Of a DNA stretch of 37,120 nucleotides, positions 8,926-17,785 are shown in pieces. Each line of letters opens with the position of its first letter. Within the stretch, counting starts at the first letter, position 1. Origin of the DNA: an uncultured Pelagibacteraceae bacterium (GTDB lineage: Bacteria > Pseudomonadota > Alphaproteobacteria > Pelagibacterales > Pelagibacteraceae); assembly GCA_902573385.1 (NCBI GenBank), contig CACGJS010000004.1, positions 1 to 37,120 on the forward strand, given 5' to 3'. The notes under the pieces are model-generated. The model did not search any database, was not told where the DNA came from, and worked only from the letters and a program-made list of their open reading frames with translations. A program made the position numbers and the translations under genes.

Positions 8926-8943
8926 TTTTGATTTAACAATAGC

Positions 8944-8965
8944 AAAAAAAACCAATAAAATTAGG
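8944..8965 (-). terminator. Possible weak rho-independent terminator after trpC
   Basis: Read on the minus strand just past the trpC stop, CCTAATTTTATTGG (8965-8952) can fold into a 5-bp hairpin with one bulged T, followed directly by eight Ts (8951-8944). The stem is short and AT-rich, so termination would be inefficient. It would separate the ppiD-trp unit from lexA-gltX. Confidence 0.4.
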
Positions 8966-8975
8966 CTTTATTTGA

Positions 8976-9767
8976 TTATAAGACCGAGAAAATAGAATTT
9001 TTATCTAAATTTTTTAAAAGTGATTCACCGATTAAAAAAGTATTAATAGATGTTTTTTTTTTTAGATTCAAAAGTTCTTCTTTAGTTTTTATTCCGCTTT
9101 CAGAAATCAAAGGCCCTTGATGATTTGTTAACACATTATAAATATCATAAGTTGTATTGATGTCTGTTTTAAGAGTTTTTAAATTTCTATTATTTATACC
9201 AATTAAAGCTTCTTTAAAATTTAAAGCTTTTTTTGCTTCTTCAACTGTGTGAACTTCAACAATAACTGACATATTAAATCTTAAAGCTTCTTCATATAAA
9301 TCATTGGCCATATCATCAGAAACTCCTGCTAAAATAATTAATATTGCATCCGCTCCGTAACTTTTGGCCAGGGGAATTTGAAACTTATCTATAAAAAAAT
9401 CCTTACATAAAATTGGTAGATTTATTTTTTCTTTAATTTTACTAACATGAATTAGATTTCCTAAGAAAAAATCTTCCTCTGTAAGAACAGATAAGCAGGT
9501 AACATTATTATTATTGTATATATTTGCAATTTCTACAGGGTTATAATTTTCAATAATTATTCCAGCTGAAGGGCTAGCTTTTTTAATTTCAGCAATAATA
9601 GATGTCTTATTATTAGATATATTTGCTTGAATTTTTTCTTTAAAATTTATGAATGAATTATTTTTATCTATAATTTCATTAAGAGAATTTAATTTTGTGG
9701 TTTTTTTTAAAAAATCTATTTTTTCAATTTTTTTTCTTATTATTTTTTCAAGAATGTTTTCAGACAT
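8976..9767 (-). CDS. trpC: Indole-3-glycerol phosphate synthase TrpC
   Basis: It closes the ring of CdRP to indole-3-glycerol phosphate in tryptophan synthesis. The 263-residue TIM barrel shows IAEIKKASPSAG (residues 58-69, catalytic Glu60 and Lys62), LCKDFFID (second catalytic Lys), GINNRNLKT and SESGIKT, all standard TrpC motifs. It is monofunctional, with no TrpF domain fused. It overlaps trpD by 8 bp and is the last gene of the ppiD-trpEGDC unit. Confidence 0.97.
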   Translation of the reverse strand: MSENILEKIIRKKIEKIDFLKKTTKLNSLNEIIDKNNSFINFKEKIQANISNNKTSIIAEIKKASPSAGIIIENYNPVEIANIYNNNNVTCLSVLTEEDFFLGNLIHVSKIKEKINLPILCKDFFIDKFQIPLAKSYGADAILIILAGVSDDMANDLYEEALRFNMSVIVEVHTVEEAKKALNFKEALIGINNRNLKTLKTDINTTYDIYNVLTNHQGPLISESGIKTKEELLNLKKKTSINTFLIGESLLKNLDKNSIFSVL

Positions 9768-10752
9768 TTTGTATTCTTTTTAAGTGTATGTAGGGTTTAC
9801 CAGACAAAATAAATTCTCTAGTATGATTATAAGCATCTAAAAAGTCTGAAAACTTTTCATTCACAATTAAGCCTGCCGCAGCATTCAAACAAACTGCTTT
9901 AGAAAAGTCATTATCTTGACCTTTAAAAATTTCAATCATCTTATTAGCATTAAAGTTTGCATTATCACCGACTAAATTTTCAAATTTTTCAGCATTAACA
10001 TTCAATGACTCTGGATTAATTATAATTTTAGATATTTGTCCATCTTTCAATTGCATAACATTTGTTTTTGCATATGGGGATATTTCATCTAAGCCATCTT
10101 CACTGTTTACAATCCACGCGAATTTAATATTTAAATTTTTAAGACTTTCAGCAAAAATTTTTAATAATTTTTTATCAAAAACTCCAACTACTTGTCTATC
10201 AACTAATGCTGGGCTGCTTAAAGGACCAATCATATTAAATATAGTTCTTCTACCAATCTTTTTTCTTACCGGACCTACAAATCTCATTGCACTATGATAG
10301 TTGGGAGCAAACATAAAACCAAAGTTATTATTATTGATCTCTTTTTCTATATCCTTTGGTTCAAGATCTATCTTAATTTTAAGAGCCTCAAGAACATCTC
10401 CAGAGCCACATTTAGATGAAACGGCTTTATTACCGTGTTTAGCTACTTTTGTACCCATACTTGCCAAAAGTAAAGCTGATGCAGTGGAAATATTTAGTGT
10501 ATTCATGCCATCACCACCTGTTCCACAGGTATCTACACAACCAACTACATTTACTCTTTTTGATTTTTCTCTAAGCACATAAACACCACCAGCAATTTCA
10601 TCTGAAACTTCACCTTTTTCAGATAATAGTGTTAAAAAATCATAAATTTGATCCTCACTAGCTTTACCAGTCATCAATAATTCAAAAGCAGATTTACTTT
10701 CTTCAAAAGTTAGATCCTCTTTATTTTTTAATTTTTCTAAAATTTGATCCAT
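9760..10752 (-). CDS. trpD: Anthranilate phosphoribosyltransferase TrpD
   Basis: It transfers phosphoribose from PRPP to anthranilate in tryptophan synthesis. The PRPP-binding CGTGGDG motif is at residues 76-82 and the KHGNKAVSSKCGSGD motif at 105-119. The length of 330 residues is normal. It follows trpG after 4 bp and overlaps trpC by 8 bp, so the three genes are expected to be cotranslated. Confidence 0.97.
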   Translation of the reverse strand: MDQILEKLKNKEDLTFEESKSAFELLMTGKASEDQIYDFLTLLSEKGEVSDEIAGGVYVLREKSKRVNVVGCVDTCGTGGDGMNTLNISTASALLLASMGTKVAKHGNKAVSSKCGSGDVLEALKIKIDLEPKDIEKEINNNNFGFMFAPNYHSAMRFVGPVRKKIGRRTIFNMIGPLSSPALVDRQVVGVFDKKLLKIFAESLKNLNIKFAWIVNSEDGLDEISPYAKTNVMQLKDGQISKIIINPESLNVNAEKFENLVGDNANFNANKMIEIFKGQDNDFSKAVCLNAAAGLIVNEKFSDFLDAYNHTREFILSGKPYIHLKRIQNV

Positions 10753-10756
10753 TTGA

Positions 10757-11323
10757 TTAACAATTTATAAAATTTTTTAATATTTTCATTCCCAATTTAG
10801 TTTTAATACTTTCAGGGTGGAATTGCACACCATGAATATTATACTCTTTATGCTGAACACCCATAATTAATCCATCAATTGATTCAGCGGTAATTTCTAA
10901 ACTTTTAGATAATGATTTTTTATCAATAATTAAGCTATGATATCTTGTAGCTTCAAATATTCTTGGAAGATTTTTTAAAATTCCAATTTTTTTAGATTTA
11001 ATCTTGCTTGTTTTTCCATGCATTAATTTTTTTGCTTGGATAATTTTTGAACCAAAAACTTGTCCAATAATTTGATGTCCAAGACAAATACCGAGAAAAG
11101 GGATATCTTTATAAAGAGTTTTTAAAATATTTAAACAATTTCCAGATTGATTTGGATTTCCTGGTCCTGGAGAGATTACAATTTTTTTATATTTATTTTT
11201 TATAATTTCTTTTGAAGTAACTTTATCATTTCTAATTACATCTACTTTTGTGTTTAATGATGAAAGATAGTGGTAAATATTAAACGTAAAACTATCATAG
11301 TTATCTATTAATAATATTTTCAT
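10757..11323 (-). CDS. trpG: Anthranilate synthase component II (glutamine amidotransferase) TrpG
   Basis: It supplies ammonia from glutamine to TrpE. The class I amidotransferase triad is visible: nucleophile Cys80 in FLGICLGHQ, and His169 and Glu171 in VQFHPES. It also has the oxyanion SPGPGNP loop (51-57). At 188 residues it is a stand-alone subunit, not fused to TrpE or TrpD. In some bacteria the same protein also serves as PabA in folate synthesis; that cannot be decided here. It overlaps trpE by one base. Confidence 0.96.
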   Translation of the reverse strand: MKILLIDNYDSFTFNIYHYLSSLNTKVDVIRNDKVTSKEIIKNKYKKIVISPGPGNPNQSGNCLNILKTLYKDIPFLGICLGHQIIGQVFGSKIIQAKKLMHGKTSKIKSKKIGILKNLPRIFEATRYHSLIIDKKSLSKSLEITAESIDGLIMGVQHKEYNIHGVQFHPESIKTKLGMKILKNFINC

Positions 11324-12780
11324 TATCTTAAAGCATTAATTAAAGCTTTAGCTTTATTAACTGTTTCCTCATATTCATTAATCGGTTTACTGTCTGCAAC
11401 AATTCCTGCACCAGCCTGAACATAAAATTTTTTATTTTTAACAACAGCGGTTCTCAATGCAATACAAGTATCAAATTCACCATTAGCAGAAAAATAACCA
11501 ATGCCACCAGCATAAACTTTTCTCTTTGTTGTTTCTAATTCATCTATAATTTCCATAGCTCTTATTTTAGGTGCTCCAGAAACAGTTCCAGCAGGGAATC
11601 CAGCTAATAGAGACTTAAATTTTGAAAATTTTTTATTATATGTACCTATTACATTAGAAACTATATGCATAACATGAGAGTATCTTTCAATAATGAAGCT
11701 TTCAGTGACTCTAACAGAATTAATTTTAGAAACTTTTCCTGCATCATTTCTTCCTAAATCTAAAAGCATTAAATGTTCAGACAATTCTTTTTTATCTTTG
11801 AGTAAATCTTTCTCGTAATAAAGATCTTCTTTATTAGTTTTACCTCTTGGTCGTGTTCCGGCTATAGGTCTTACAGTTATTTTATTATCTCTTAATCTTA
11901 CTAATATTTCAGGACTGGCTCCAACTATTTGAAAATCATTAAAATTAAAGAAAAACATAAAAGGAGATGGATTTGTAACTCTTAATTTCTTGTAAATATC
12001 GAGAGGTTGTTTTGTTAACTTAGCTTCAAACCTTTGACTTAAGACTACTTGAAAAATATCCCCTAATTTAATGTATTCTTTGGCTTTATTAACTATCTTA
12101 AGAAATTTATTTTTTGGCATGTTGGATTTAACCTTAATATTTTTAACAACATTACTTTTTTGTTTATTGGAATTTTTTAAAGAAGATTGAATTTTAAGTT
12201 TTAAAAGTTCAGATTTTATATTGTTAAATTTTTTATTGTAGTTACTAATCTTTTCATCATTAAATATATTGATAATATAAAATATTTCTTTTTTTAAATT
12301 ATCATGAATTACAAGTGTTCTGGGTCGCATCAATCTTACATCTGGCAAATTAAGATCATTTTTGCAATTGTTAGAAATTTTTTCAACATATCTTATTGAA
12401 TCATACGAAAAGTAACCTGATATTAAAGAGCAAATTTTTGGTAATTTTTTAGGAGTTTTAAATCTAAATTCTTCAATAATATTTTCTATTAACTTATCAG
12501 GGTTTTCTTTTAGTTTTATTTTTTTTTTGTTCCTGATTAGATATGAATTTTTATTATTAAATTCCCAGATTTTGTCAGGATTTTTACCAAATATTGTATA
12601 TCTGCCCTTAATTTTACCTTTTTCAACTGATTCAAAGATAAAACTATTTTTTTCAATTAAAAAGTTATCAATTAAGTTTATTATTTCTTCATCATTTTTA
12701 ACTTTTTTAGAAGTGTAGATTATTTGATTTTTTTTCTTCTTGTGTTGAAACTTAAAATCATTGAAGCTTTGATTTAACAT
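11323..12780 (-). CDS. trpE: Anthranilate synthase component I TrpE
   Basis: It is the chorismate-using subunit that makes anthranilate with TrpG. The 485-residue protein has the N-terminal Anth_synt_I domain and the C-terminal chorismate-binding domain with GDIFQVVLSQRF, IAGTRPRGKT, HLMLLDLGRNDAGKVS and FPAGTVSGAPKIRAMEII. The Leu-rich allosteric region at the N-terminus has diverged, so I cannot say whether feedback inhibition by tryptophan persists. Direct neighbourhood with trpG argues for TrpE rather than PabB. It overlaps the upstream ppiD-like gene and the downstream trpG by one base each; no leader peptide or attenuator fits in front of it. Confidence 0.96.
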   Translation of the reverse strand: MLNQSFNDFKFQHKKKKNQIIYTSKKVKNDEEIINLIDNFLIEKNSFIFESVEKGKIKGRYTIFGKNPDKIWEFNNKNSYLIRNKKKIKLKENPDKLIENIIEEFRFKTPKKLPKICSLISGYFSYDSIRYVEKISNNCKNDLNLPDVRLMRPRTLVIHDNLKKEIFYIINIFNDEKISNYNKKFNNIKSELLKLKIQSSLKNSNKQKSNVVKNIKVKSNMPKNKFLKIVNKAKEYIKLGDIFQVVLSQRFEAKLTKQPLDIYKKLRVTNPSPFMFFFNFNDFQIVGASPEILVRLRDNKITVRPIAGTRPRGKTNKEDLYYEKDLLKDKKELSEHLMLLDLGRNDAGKVSKINSVRVTESFIIERYSHVMHIVSNVIGTYNKKFSKFKSLLAGFPAGTVSGAPKIRAMEIIDELETTKRKVYAGGIGYFSANGEFDTCIALRTAVVKNKKFYVQAGAGIVADSKPINEYEETVNKAKALINALR

Positions 12781-14201
12781 TATTTAAAAAAATTTTTCAC
12801 CCGTTCAAGTGTTTTTTGATTAACTTCTACTTTATATTTTTTATCAATATAAAAATCAAATGATTGAAATAAATGATCTTTTATTTTTTGGTTTGACTTT
12901 CCAATATATTCCTCAATTAAATTAGAGTTTTTATATAGATTAGAAGTACTTATTTTATTTATCTTAACAAGATAAATATTATTTTCTTTATCATTTATAA
13001 GAGTAAAATTGTTTTTTGGTAATGAGTAAAGTAATTTGATTGAGTTTATTGAAAATTTACTATCATCTTTGATGGATTCTAATTTAATTTTTTCGATTGA
13101 GTTTTTTGACATTTCTTTAAAATCAACATCACTAAATTTTTTATCATTAATCTTCTTAATTATATCATTATTAAATTCATATTTTTTTTTTTGAAATAAA
13201 GTGTTTTTAATTTTATTTTTAAAATTTAAATTACTTAATGTAGGTAAAATCTTCTCAATTTTATTAATTTGAAATAAAATATAAAAATCACTTTCATCAA
13301 TTAATTGAACTTTACCTTCATTTCTTTTTTTATATATTTTATTATGTATTTCATCCTCATTTTCACTCATTAAGAAATTTTTTTTAATAGTAGGTTTAAT
13401 GTTTAGTTTTTTTGATAATTCATCAACCTCTAATCCATTAGATATGTAATTTTCTATTTCATCAATTTTTTTAAAAAAAGCTTCATTAAATTCATTAGAT
13501 CCAGTTAAATTATTTGGAGTTATTTTTAAATATGAAAAATTAACATATTCTTCTTTTAAATTTTCTTCATTTTCTTTTACAAATGAGTCCAATTCAACAT
13601 CTGAAAAACTATCTTTTTTTTGATATTTATTTTCTAGATTAATAAACTCGATATCTATCTTTTTATTCTCTTCAATATAATTTTTATTAGCATAAAAAAA
13701 AGGTGATTTTATGCCACCTGCAACATAAGCAAATAATTTTTTTTTCAACTCATTTTTTTTTAATTCTTGTTCAAAAGTTGCTGCTGTAAAATTTTGTGAT
13801 AACAAAAATTTTTCATATTTTATTCTTGAAAATTTTTTATCTTCATCCTGAAAATTTTTATTATCTTTTATTTTTTTTACTAAAATTTTATCAGAAATAG
13901 AAATATTTAAATCTTTAATTTCCAATTCTAATATCTTTTCAGAAATAAGCATTGATAATATTTCATTTAGAACATTGTTCTCTATATTCTTTTTTATAAT
14001 CTCAGGATTCATTTTTGACCGATTTATAAAATCAATAAATTCTTGAGTTGAAATGCTATAATTATTTATCTTTGCTATATTATTTGAATTTCCACTGTTA
14101 AATACTCCTCCCATTCCCCAAAAAATAAATGGGACTATAATTATGACTATCAGTATTTTAGCAAATAGTGTTTTTGAAAAGTTTCTAATAATGTTTAACA
14201 T
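12780..14201 (-). CDS. PpiD-like periplasmic chaperone with SurA N-terminal domain
   Basis: It is probably an inner-membrane-anchored periplasmic folding factor of the PpiD/SurA_N_3 family. A single membrane segment at about residues 13-30 (AKILIVIIIVPFIFWGMGG) is followed by INNYSISTQEFIDFINR, the family's opening motif, and a helical chaperone region to about 175. The middle and C-terminal parts (about 200-470) are highly charged. I cannot find the parvulin signature (no recognisable GDLG or F..LA..S.D pattern), so the isomerase site is likely lost. At 473 residues it is shorter than typical PpiD (about 620). Its place next to trpE and divergent from tpiA is common in alphaproteobacteria. 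It is the first gene of the trp unit. Confidence 0.8.
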   Translation of the reverse strand: MLNIIRNFSKTLFAKILIVIIIVPFIFWGMGGVFNSGNSNNIAKINNYSISTQEFIDFINRSKMNPEIIKKNIENNVLNEILSMLISEKILELEIKDLNISISDKILVKKIKDNKNFQDEDKKFSRIKYEKFLLSQNFTAATFEQELKKNELKKKLFAYVAGGIKSPFFYANKNYIEENKKIDIEFINLENKYQKKDSFSDVELDSFVKENEENLKEEYVNFSYLKITPNNLTGSNEFNEAFFKKIDEIENYISNGLEVDELSKKLNIKPTIKKNFLMSENEDEIHNKIYKKRNEGKVQLIDESDFYILFQINKIEKILPTLSNLNFKNKIKNTLFQKKKYEFNNDIIKKINDKKFSDVDFKEMSKNSIEKIKLESIKDDSKFSINSIKLLYSLPKNNFTLINDKENNIYLVKINKISTSNLYKNSNLIEEYIGKSNQKIKDHLFQSFDFYIDKKYKVEVNQKTLERVKNFFK

Positions 14202-14258
14202 AGATAATTCTAATTTATTGATCTATAAAAGACAAACCTATAGATTAAATTAATCGTT
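14202..14258. promoter_or_regulatory. Divergent promoter region between ppiD-like and tpiA genes
   Basis: These 57 bp must hold both the minus-strand promoter for ppiD-trpEGDC and the plus-strand promoter for tpiA-secG-pyrG and beyond. The sequence is AT-rich and contains an inverted repeat ATCTATA (14221-14227) / TATAGAT (14239-14245) with an 11-bp spacer, which could be a shared operator. No unambiguous -35 element is visible. The promoter role is inferred from gene orientation. Confidence 0.5.
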
Positions 14259-14999
14259 ATGACAAATAAATATATGTATTTTATAGCTAATTGGAAAATG
14301 TTTGGTGACCTAAGATCGCTGAATTCTCTTGATAAAGTTATTAAATTTTCAAAATCAAATAAAATAAATAAGGGTAGATTAATATATTGTCCTCCTTACA
14401 CTTTAATTAGATCTTTTTTTAAAAAGTTTGAAAACTGTCAAATTGATATTGGAGGTCAAAATTGTCATGAAAGTGAAATTTTTGGTCCTTATACAGGTTC
14501 TGTTAATTGTCGTATGCTAAAAAATATTGGTGCTAATTATGTAATTATTGGACATTCAGAAAATAGAAAAAATGGTGAAAATAATAAATTAATTAATTTA
14601 AAGATAAAAAATGCACTCAAAGCAAAATTAAAAGTTATTTTCTGTATTGGTGAATCCTTAAATCAAAAAAAAAAAAATAATACAAAATTGATTTTATCCA
14701 AACAAATTAAAGTTGGTTTAAACAAAATAAAATATAAAAAAAATATTTTTATAGCATATGAACCTATATGGGCTATTGGGACTGGCATTATTCCCAAACC
14801 AAAAGATTTATTTGATACTGTTAAATTTATTAAAAGTAAATTTAAAGATAAATCACAAAAAGTTTTATATGGTGGTTCTGTTAATCCTCAGAATATAAAT
14901 GAATTGAAAAAAATTAATAATATTAATGGTTTTTTAATAGGCGCAGCCTCACACAATTCAAAAAAATTTATTGATATAGTTAAAAAAACATATAATTAA
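14259..14999 (+). CDS. tpiA: Triosephosphate isomerase
   Basis: It interconverts dihydroxyacetone phosphate and glyceraldehyde 3-phosphate. The 246-residue TIM barrel keeps Asn11 and Lys13 (ANWKMFG), the electrophile His99 (IIGHSENR) and catalytic Glu168 (AYEPIWAIGTG), and the phosphate-binding YGGSVNP loop. It opens the plus-strand run from the divergent promoter, and secG follows after 5 bp. Confidence 0.97.
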   Translation: MTNKYMYFIANWKMFGDLRSLNSLDKVIKFSKSNKINKGRLIYCPPYTLIRSFFKKFENCQIDIGGQNCHESEIFGPYTGSVNCRMLKNIGANYVIIGHSENRKNGENNKLINLKIKNALKAKLKVIFCIGESLNQKKKNNTKLILSKQIKVGLNKIKYKKNIFIAYEPIWAIGTGIIPKPKDLFDTVKFIKSKFKDKSQKVLYGGSVNPQNINELKKINNINGFLIGAASHNSKKFIDIVKKTYN

Positions 15000-15004
15000 C
15001 ATTC

Positions 15005-15307
15005 ATGGAAAATATTTTATTAATACTTAATGTCATATTAGCTATAATTTTAGTTGTTTTAGTTTTACTCCAAAAATCAGAGGGTGGTGCCTTGGGTATT
15101 GGTGTTTCCCAAGATAATTTCATGTTTTCAAGATCAGCAGGTGATTTTATGACTAAAGCAACCGCAGTTATTGCAACTTTATTTATTATATGCAGTTTGA
15201 GTTTAACTATAATTTCTAGGGAAGATTTAACACCGGCTACTTCTGTGATTGATAAAATTCAAGAAAAAACAGATGATACTCCTAAAATTCCTGAAAATAA
15301 CAATTAA
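15005..15307 (+). CDS. secG: Preprotein translocase subunit SecG
   Basis: Small SecYEG translocon subunit. Two membrane segments at about residues 4-24 and 52-74 flank the conserved cytoplasmic loop VLLQKSEGGALGIGVSQDNFMFSRSAGDFMTKATA, in which QKSEGG and SAGDFMTKAT are family hallmarks (positions about 23-55). The tail is acidic and Pro-rich. The length of 100 residues is normal. The tpiA-secG-pyrG order is widespread in alphaproteobacteria. Confidence 0.94.
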   Translation: MENILLILNVILAIILVVLVLLQKSEGGALGIGVSQDNFMFSRSAGDFMTKATAVIATLFIICSLSLTIISREDLTPATSVIDKIQEKTDDTPKIPENNN

Positions 15308-15324
15308 TACTTTTCATTTTAAAC

Positions 15325-15361
15325 ATATATCGCTATAAGGTAATTCCATGGCGCGATATAT
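15325..15361 (+). promoter_or_regulatory. Inverted repeat enclosing the pyrG ribosome binding site and start codon
   Basis: ATATATCGC (15325-15333) and GCGATATAT (15353-15361) are perfect 9-bp reverse complements. The 19-base loop contains the AAGG ribosome binding site (15337-15340) and the pyrG ATG (15348-15350); the second arm is made of codons 2-5. A GG/CC mini-stem (15339-15340 / 15346-15347) could form inside the loop. In mRNA this would fold the translation start into a hairpin, which suggests control of PyrG synthesis. The pairing is seen directly; the regulatory role is inferred. Confidence 0.6.
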
Positions 15362-16964
15362 ATTTGTCACCGGCGGCGTGGTTTCATCCTTAGGAAAGGG
15401 ATTATCATCAGCATCACTAGCATATCTTCTTCAATCAAGAGGTTTTAAAGTTAGACTTAGAAAACTAGATCCATATTTGAATATAGATCCAGGAACAATG
15501 AGTCCTTTTCAGCACGGCGAAGTATTTGTAACTGATGATGGTGCAGAGACAGATCTTGACTTAGGACATTATGAAAGATTTTCAGGAATCTCTGCAAAAA
15601 AATCTGATAATATTACAACTGGAAAAATTTATAATGATGTCTTAAAAAAAGAACGTAAGGGTGGTTATATAGGTAAAACAGTACAAGTTATTCCACATGT
15701 AACTGATCGTATAAAAGAATTTATAAAAAATGATGTTGTAAAAGAAGATTTTGTTATTTGTGAAATAGGTGGAACTGTTGGTGATATAGAAAGCCTTCCT
15801 TTTGTTGAAGCTATAAGACAATTTGCAAATGATATAGGGAAAAAAAATACATTATTTATTCATCTTACTTTAGTTCCATATATGAAGGCATCTGATGAAA
15901 TCAAAACTAAACCAACTCAACACTCTGTAAAAGAATTAAGAAGTATTGGTGTTCAACCTGATATAATAATTTGTAGATGTGAAAGACCTATATCTTTAGA
16001 TCAAAGAAAAAAAATATCTTTATTTTGTAATGTTGATATAAAAAATGTTATTGAAACAGTTGATGTTAAAACAATTTATGAAGCACCAATTAGTTTTAAT
16101 AATGAAAATTTAGATAAACAAGTCCTTGATTACTTCAAAATTAAAACAAAACGAAAAGTTAATTTAAATCCATGGAAGAAAATTACTAAAATTATTTTAT
16201 ATACAAAAAAAACTGTAAATATTGCTATTGTTGGCAAATATGTTGACTTGAAAGATGCATATAAATCACTGGATGAAGCTTTAACTCATGGTGGAATAAG
16301 CAACAATTTAAAAGTTAATTTAATAAGAATTGACTCTGAAAAAATAAAAATTTCTGAAATAAAGAAAAAACTAAAAGATGTATCAGGAATTTTAATACCT
16401 GGGGGATTTGGCATAAGAGGTACAGAGGGAAAAATTGAAGCTATTAAATATGCAAGAAAAAATAAAATCCCTTTTCTTGGTATTTGTTTTGGTATGCAAA
16501 TGGCAATTATTGAATTTGCAAGAAATGAACTAAATATAAAAAATGCAATATCTAGTGAATTTTCAAAGAAAGGAGTTTCAATCGTTGGTTTGATAAATGA
16601 GTGGAATAAGGATGGAAGAATAATTAAAGGTACAGATAAGAACTTAGGTGGGACTATGAGACTTGGCTTATATGAAGCTAAATTAAAAGAAAATTCCTTA
16701 ATTAAAGAAATTTATAAAACAAAATCTATTCTAGAAAGACATAGACACAGATATGAAGTTAATATTGATTATATGGATAAATTTGAAAAAAACGGTATGA
16801 TTTTTTCTGGGATCTCTCCAGACCATAAACTACCTGAAATAATTGAATTAGAAAATCATCCATGGTTTATTGGAGTACAATTTCACCCTGAATTTAAATC
16901 TAGACCTTTAGTGCCACATCCATTATTCTCATCATTTATCAAAGCAGCCAAAAATCATAAATGA
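15348..16964 (+). CDS. pyrG: CTP synthase
   Basis: It aminates UTP to CTP using glutamine. The N-terminal synthetase domain (about 1-270) starts with the P-loop-like [15 protein letters not shown] (9-23) and contains [14 protein letters not shown] and [23 protein letters not shown] motifs. The C-terminal amidotransferase domain has nucleophile Cys380 (FLGICFGMQ) and VQFHPEF. The 538-residue length is standard. Codons 2-14 are strikingly GC-rich for this genome (GCG CGA, then GTC ACC GGC GGC GTG), in part because they form one arm of the start-site hairpin. It overlaps kdsA by 4 bp. Confidence 0.98.
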   Translation: MARYIFVTGGVVSSLGKGLSSASLAYLLQSRGFKVRLRKLDPYLNIDPGTMSPFQHGEVFVTDDGAETDLDLGHYERFSGISAKKSDNITTGKIYNDVLKKERKGGYIGKTVQVIPHVTDRIKEFIKNDVVKEDFVICEIGGTVGDIESLPFVEAIRQFANDIGKKNTLFIHLTLVPYMKASDEIKTKPTQHSVKELRSIGVQPDIIICRCERPISLDQRKKISLFCNVDIKNVIETVDVKTIYEAPISFNNENLDKQVLDYFKIKTKRKVNLNPWKKITKIILYTKKTVNIAIVGKYVDLKDAYKSLDEALTHGGISNNLKVNLIRIDSEKIKISEIKKKLKDVSGILIPGGFGIRGTEGKIEAIKYARKNKIPFLGICFGMQMAIIEFARNELNIKNAISSEFSKKGVSIVGLINEWNKDGRIIKGTDKNLGGTMRLGLYEAKLKENSLIKEIYKTKSILERHRHRYEVNIDYMDKFEKNGMIFSGISPDHKLPEIIELENHPWFIGVQFHPEFKSRPLVPHPLFSSFIKAAKNHK

Positions 16965-17785
16965 AAAATATAAAAGTAAAATGTGGAAATATAGAAATTT
17001 CAAATAATAATAAAATTTGCATTATTGCAGGCCCTTGTCAGCTTGAAACTGAACAACATGCAATGGACATGGCAGGTGCTATTAAAGAAGTAACTTCAAA
17101 ATTTGATATGGGTTTTATATACAAAACTTCTTTTGATAAAGCTAACAGAACCAGTTTAAAAGCAAAAAGAGGTGTGGGTCTTGAGCAGTCATTACCAATT
17201 TTTGGTAAAATTAAAAAAGAGCTAGATGTTTCAATATTAACTGATATCCACAATTCTGAACAATGTTCCCTTGTAGCACCTTATGTTGATATATTGCAAA
17301 TTCCAGCTTTTTTGTGCAGACAAACAGATTTGTTAATAGCTGCCGCTAACACAAATAAAATTATTAATGTTAAAAAAGGACAATTTCTTGCACCATGGGA
17401 TATGGTTAATGTAACAAAAAAAATTGCAGACTCGGGAAATAATAATATTTTAGTCACCGAAAGAGGTGCAAGCTTTGGATACAATACATTAGTCTCAGAT
17501 ATGAGGTCTTTACCTATAATGGCAAAAAATGGTTATCCAGTAATATTTGATGCAACTCATTCTGTACAACAACCTGGCGGGTTAGGAGAGGCTAGCGGTG
17601 GACAAAGAGAATTTGTAGAATATTTAGCAAGAGCAGCAGTTGCGGTAGGAGTGGCTGGTGTGTTTATTGAAACTCATCAAGATCCAGATAATGCACCGTC
17701 TGATGGACCTAATATGGTTCCACTAAAAAAATTAGAAAAATTATTATCCCAACTTTCTGAAATTGATAATTTAATAAAAAGATAA
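16961..17785 (+). CDS. kdsA: 3-deoxy-8-phosphooctulonate synthase KdsA
   Basis: It condenses arabinose 5-phosphate with phosphoenolpyruvate to Kdo 8-phosphate for the lipopolysaccharide core. The 274-residue barrel has [71 protein letters not shown] and [16 protein letters not shown], all KdsA-specific. It links the lipid A genes at the left of the window to the core sugar pathway. It overlaps pyrG by 4 bp, and eno starts on the next base after its stop. Confidence 0.97.
   Translation: MKNIKVKCGNIEISNNNKICIIAGPCQLETEQHAMDMAGAIKEVTSKFDMGFIYKTSFDKANRTSLKAKRGVGLEQSLPIFGKIKKELDVSILTDIHNSEQCSLVAPYVDILQIPAFLCRQTDLLIAAANTNKIINVKKGQFLAPWDMVNVTKKIADSGNNNILVTERGASFGYNTLVSDMRSLPIMAKNGYPVIFDATHSVQQPGGLGEASGGQREFVEYLARAAVAVGVAGVFIETHQDPDNAPSDGPNMVPLKKLEKLLSQLSEIDNLIKR

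Noticed and set aside
12781..12800. Trp leader peptide / attenuator before trpE
   Set aside because: trpE overlaps the preceding ppiD-like gene by one base, leaving no leader, and no Trp-codon cluster or terminator stem is present there.
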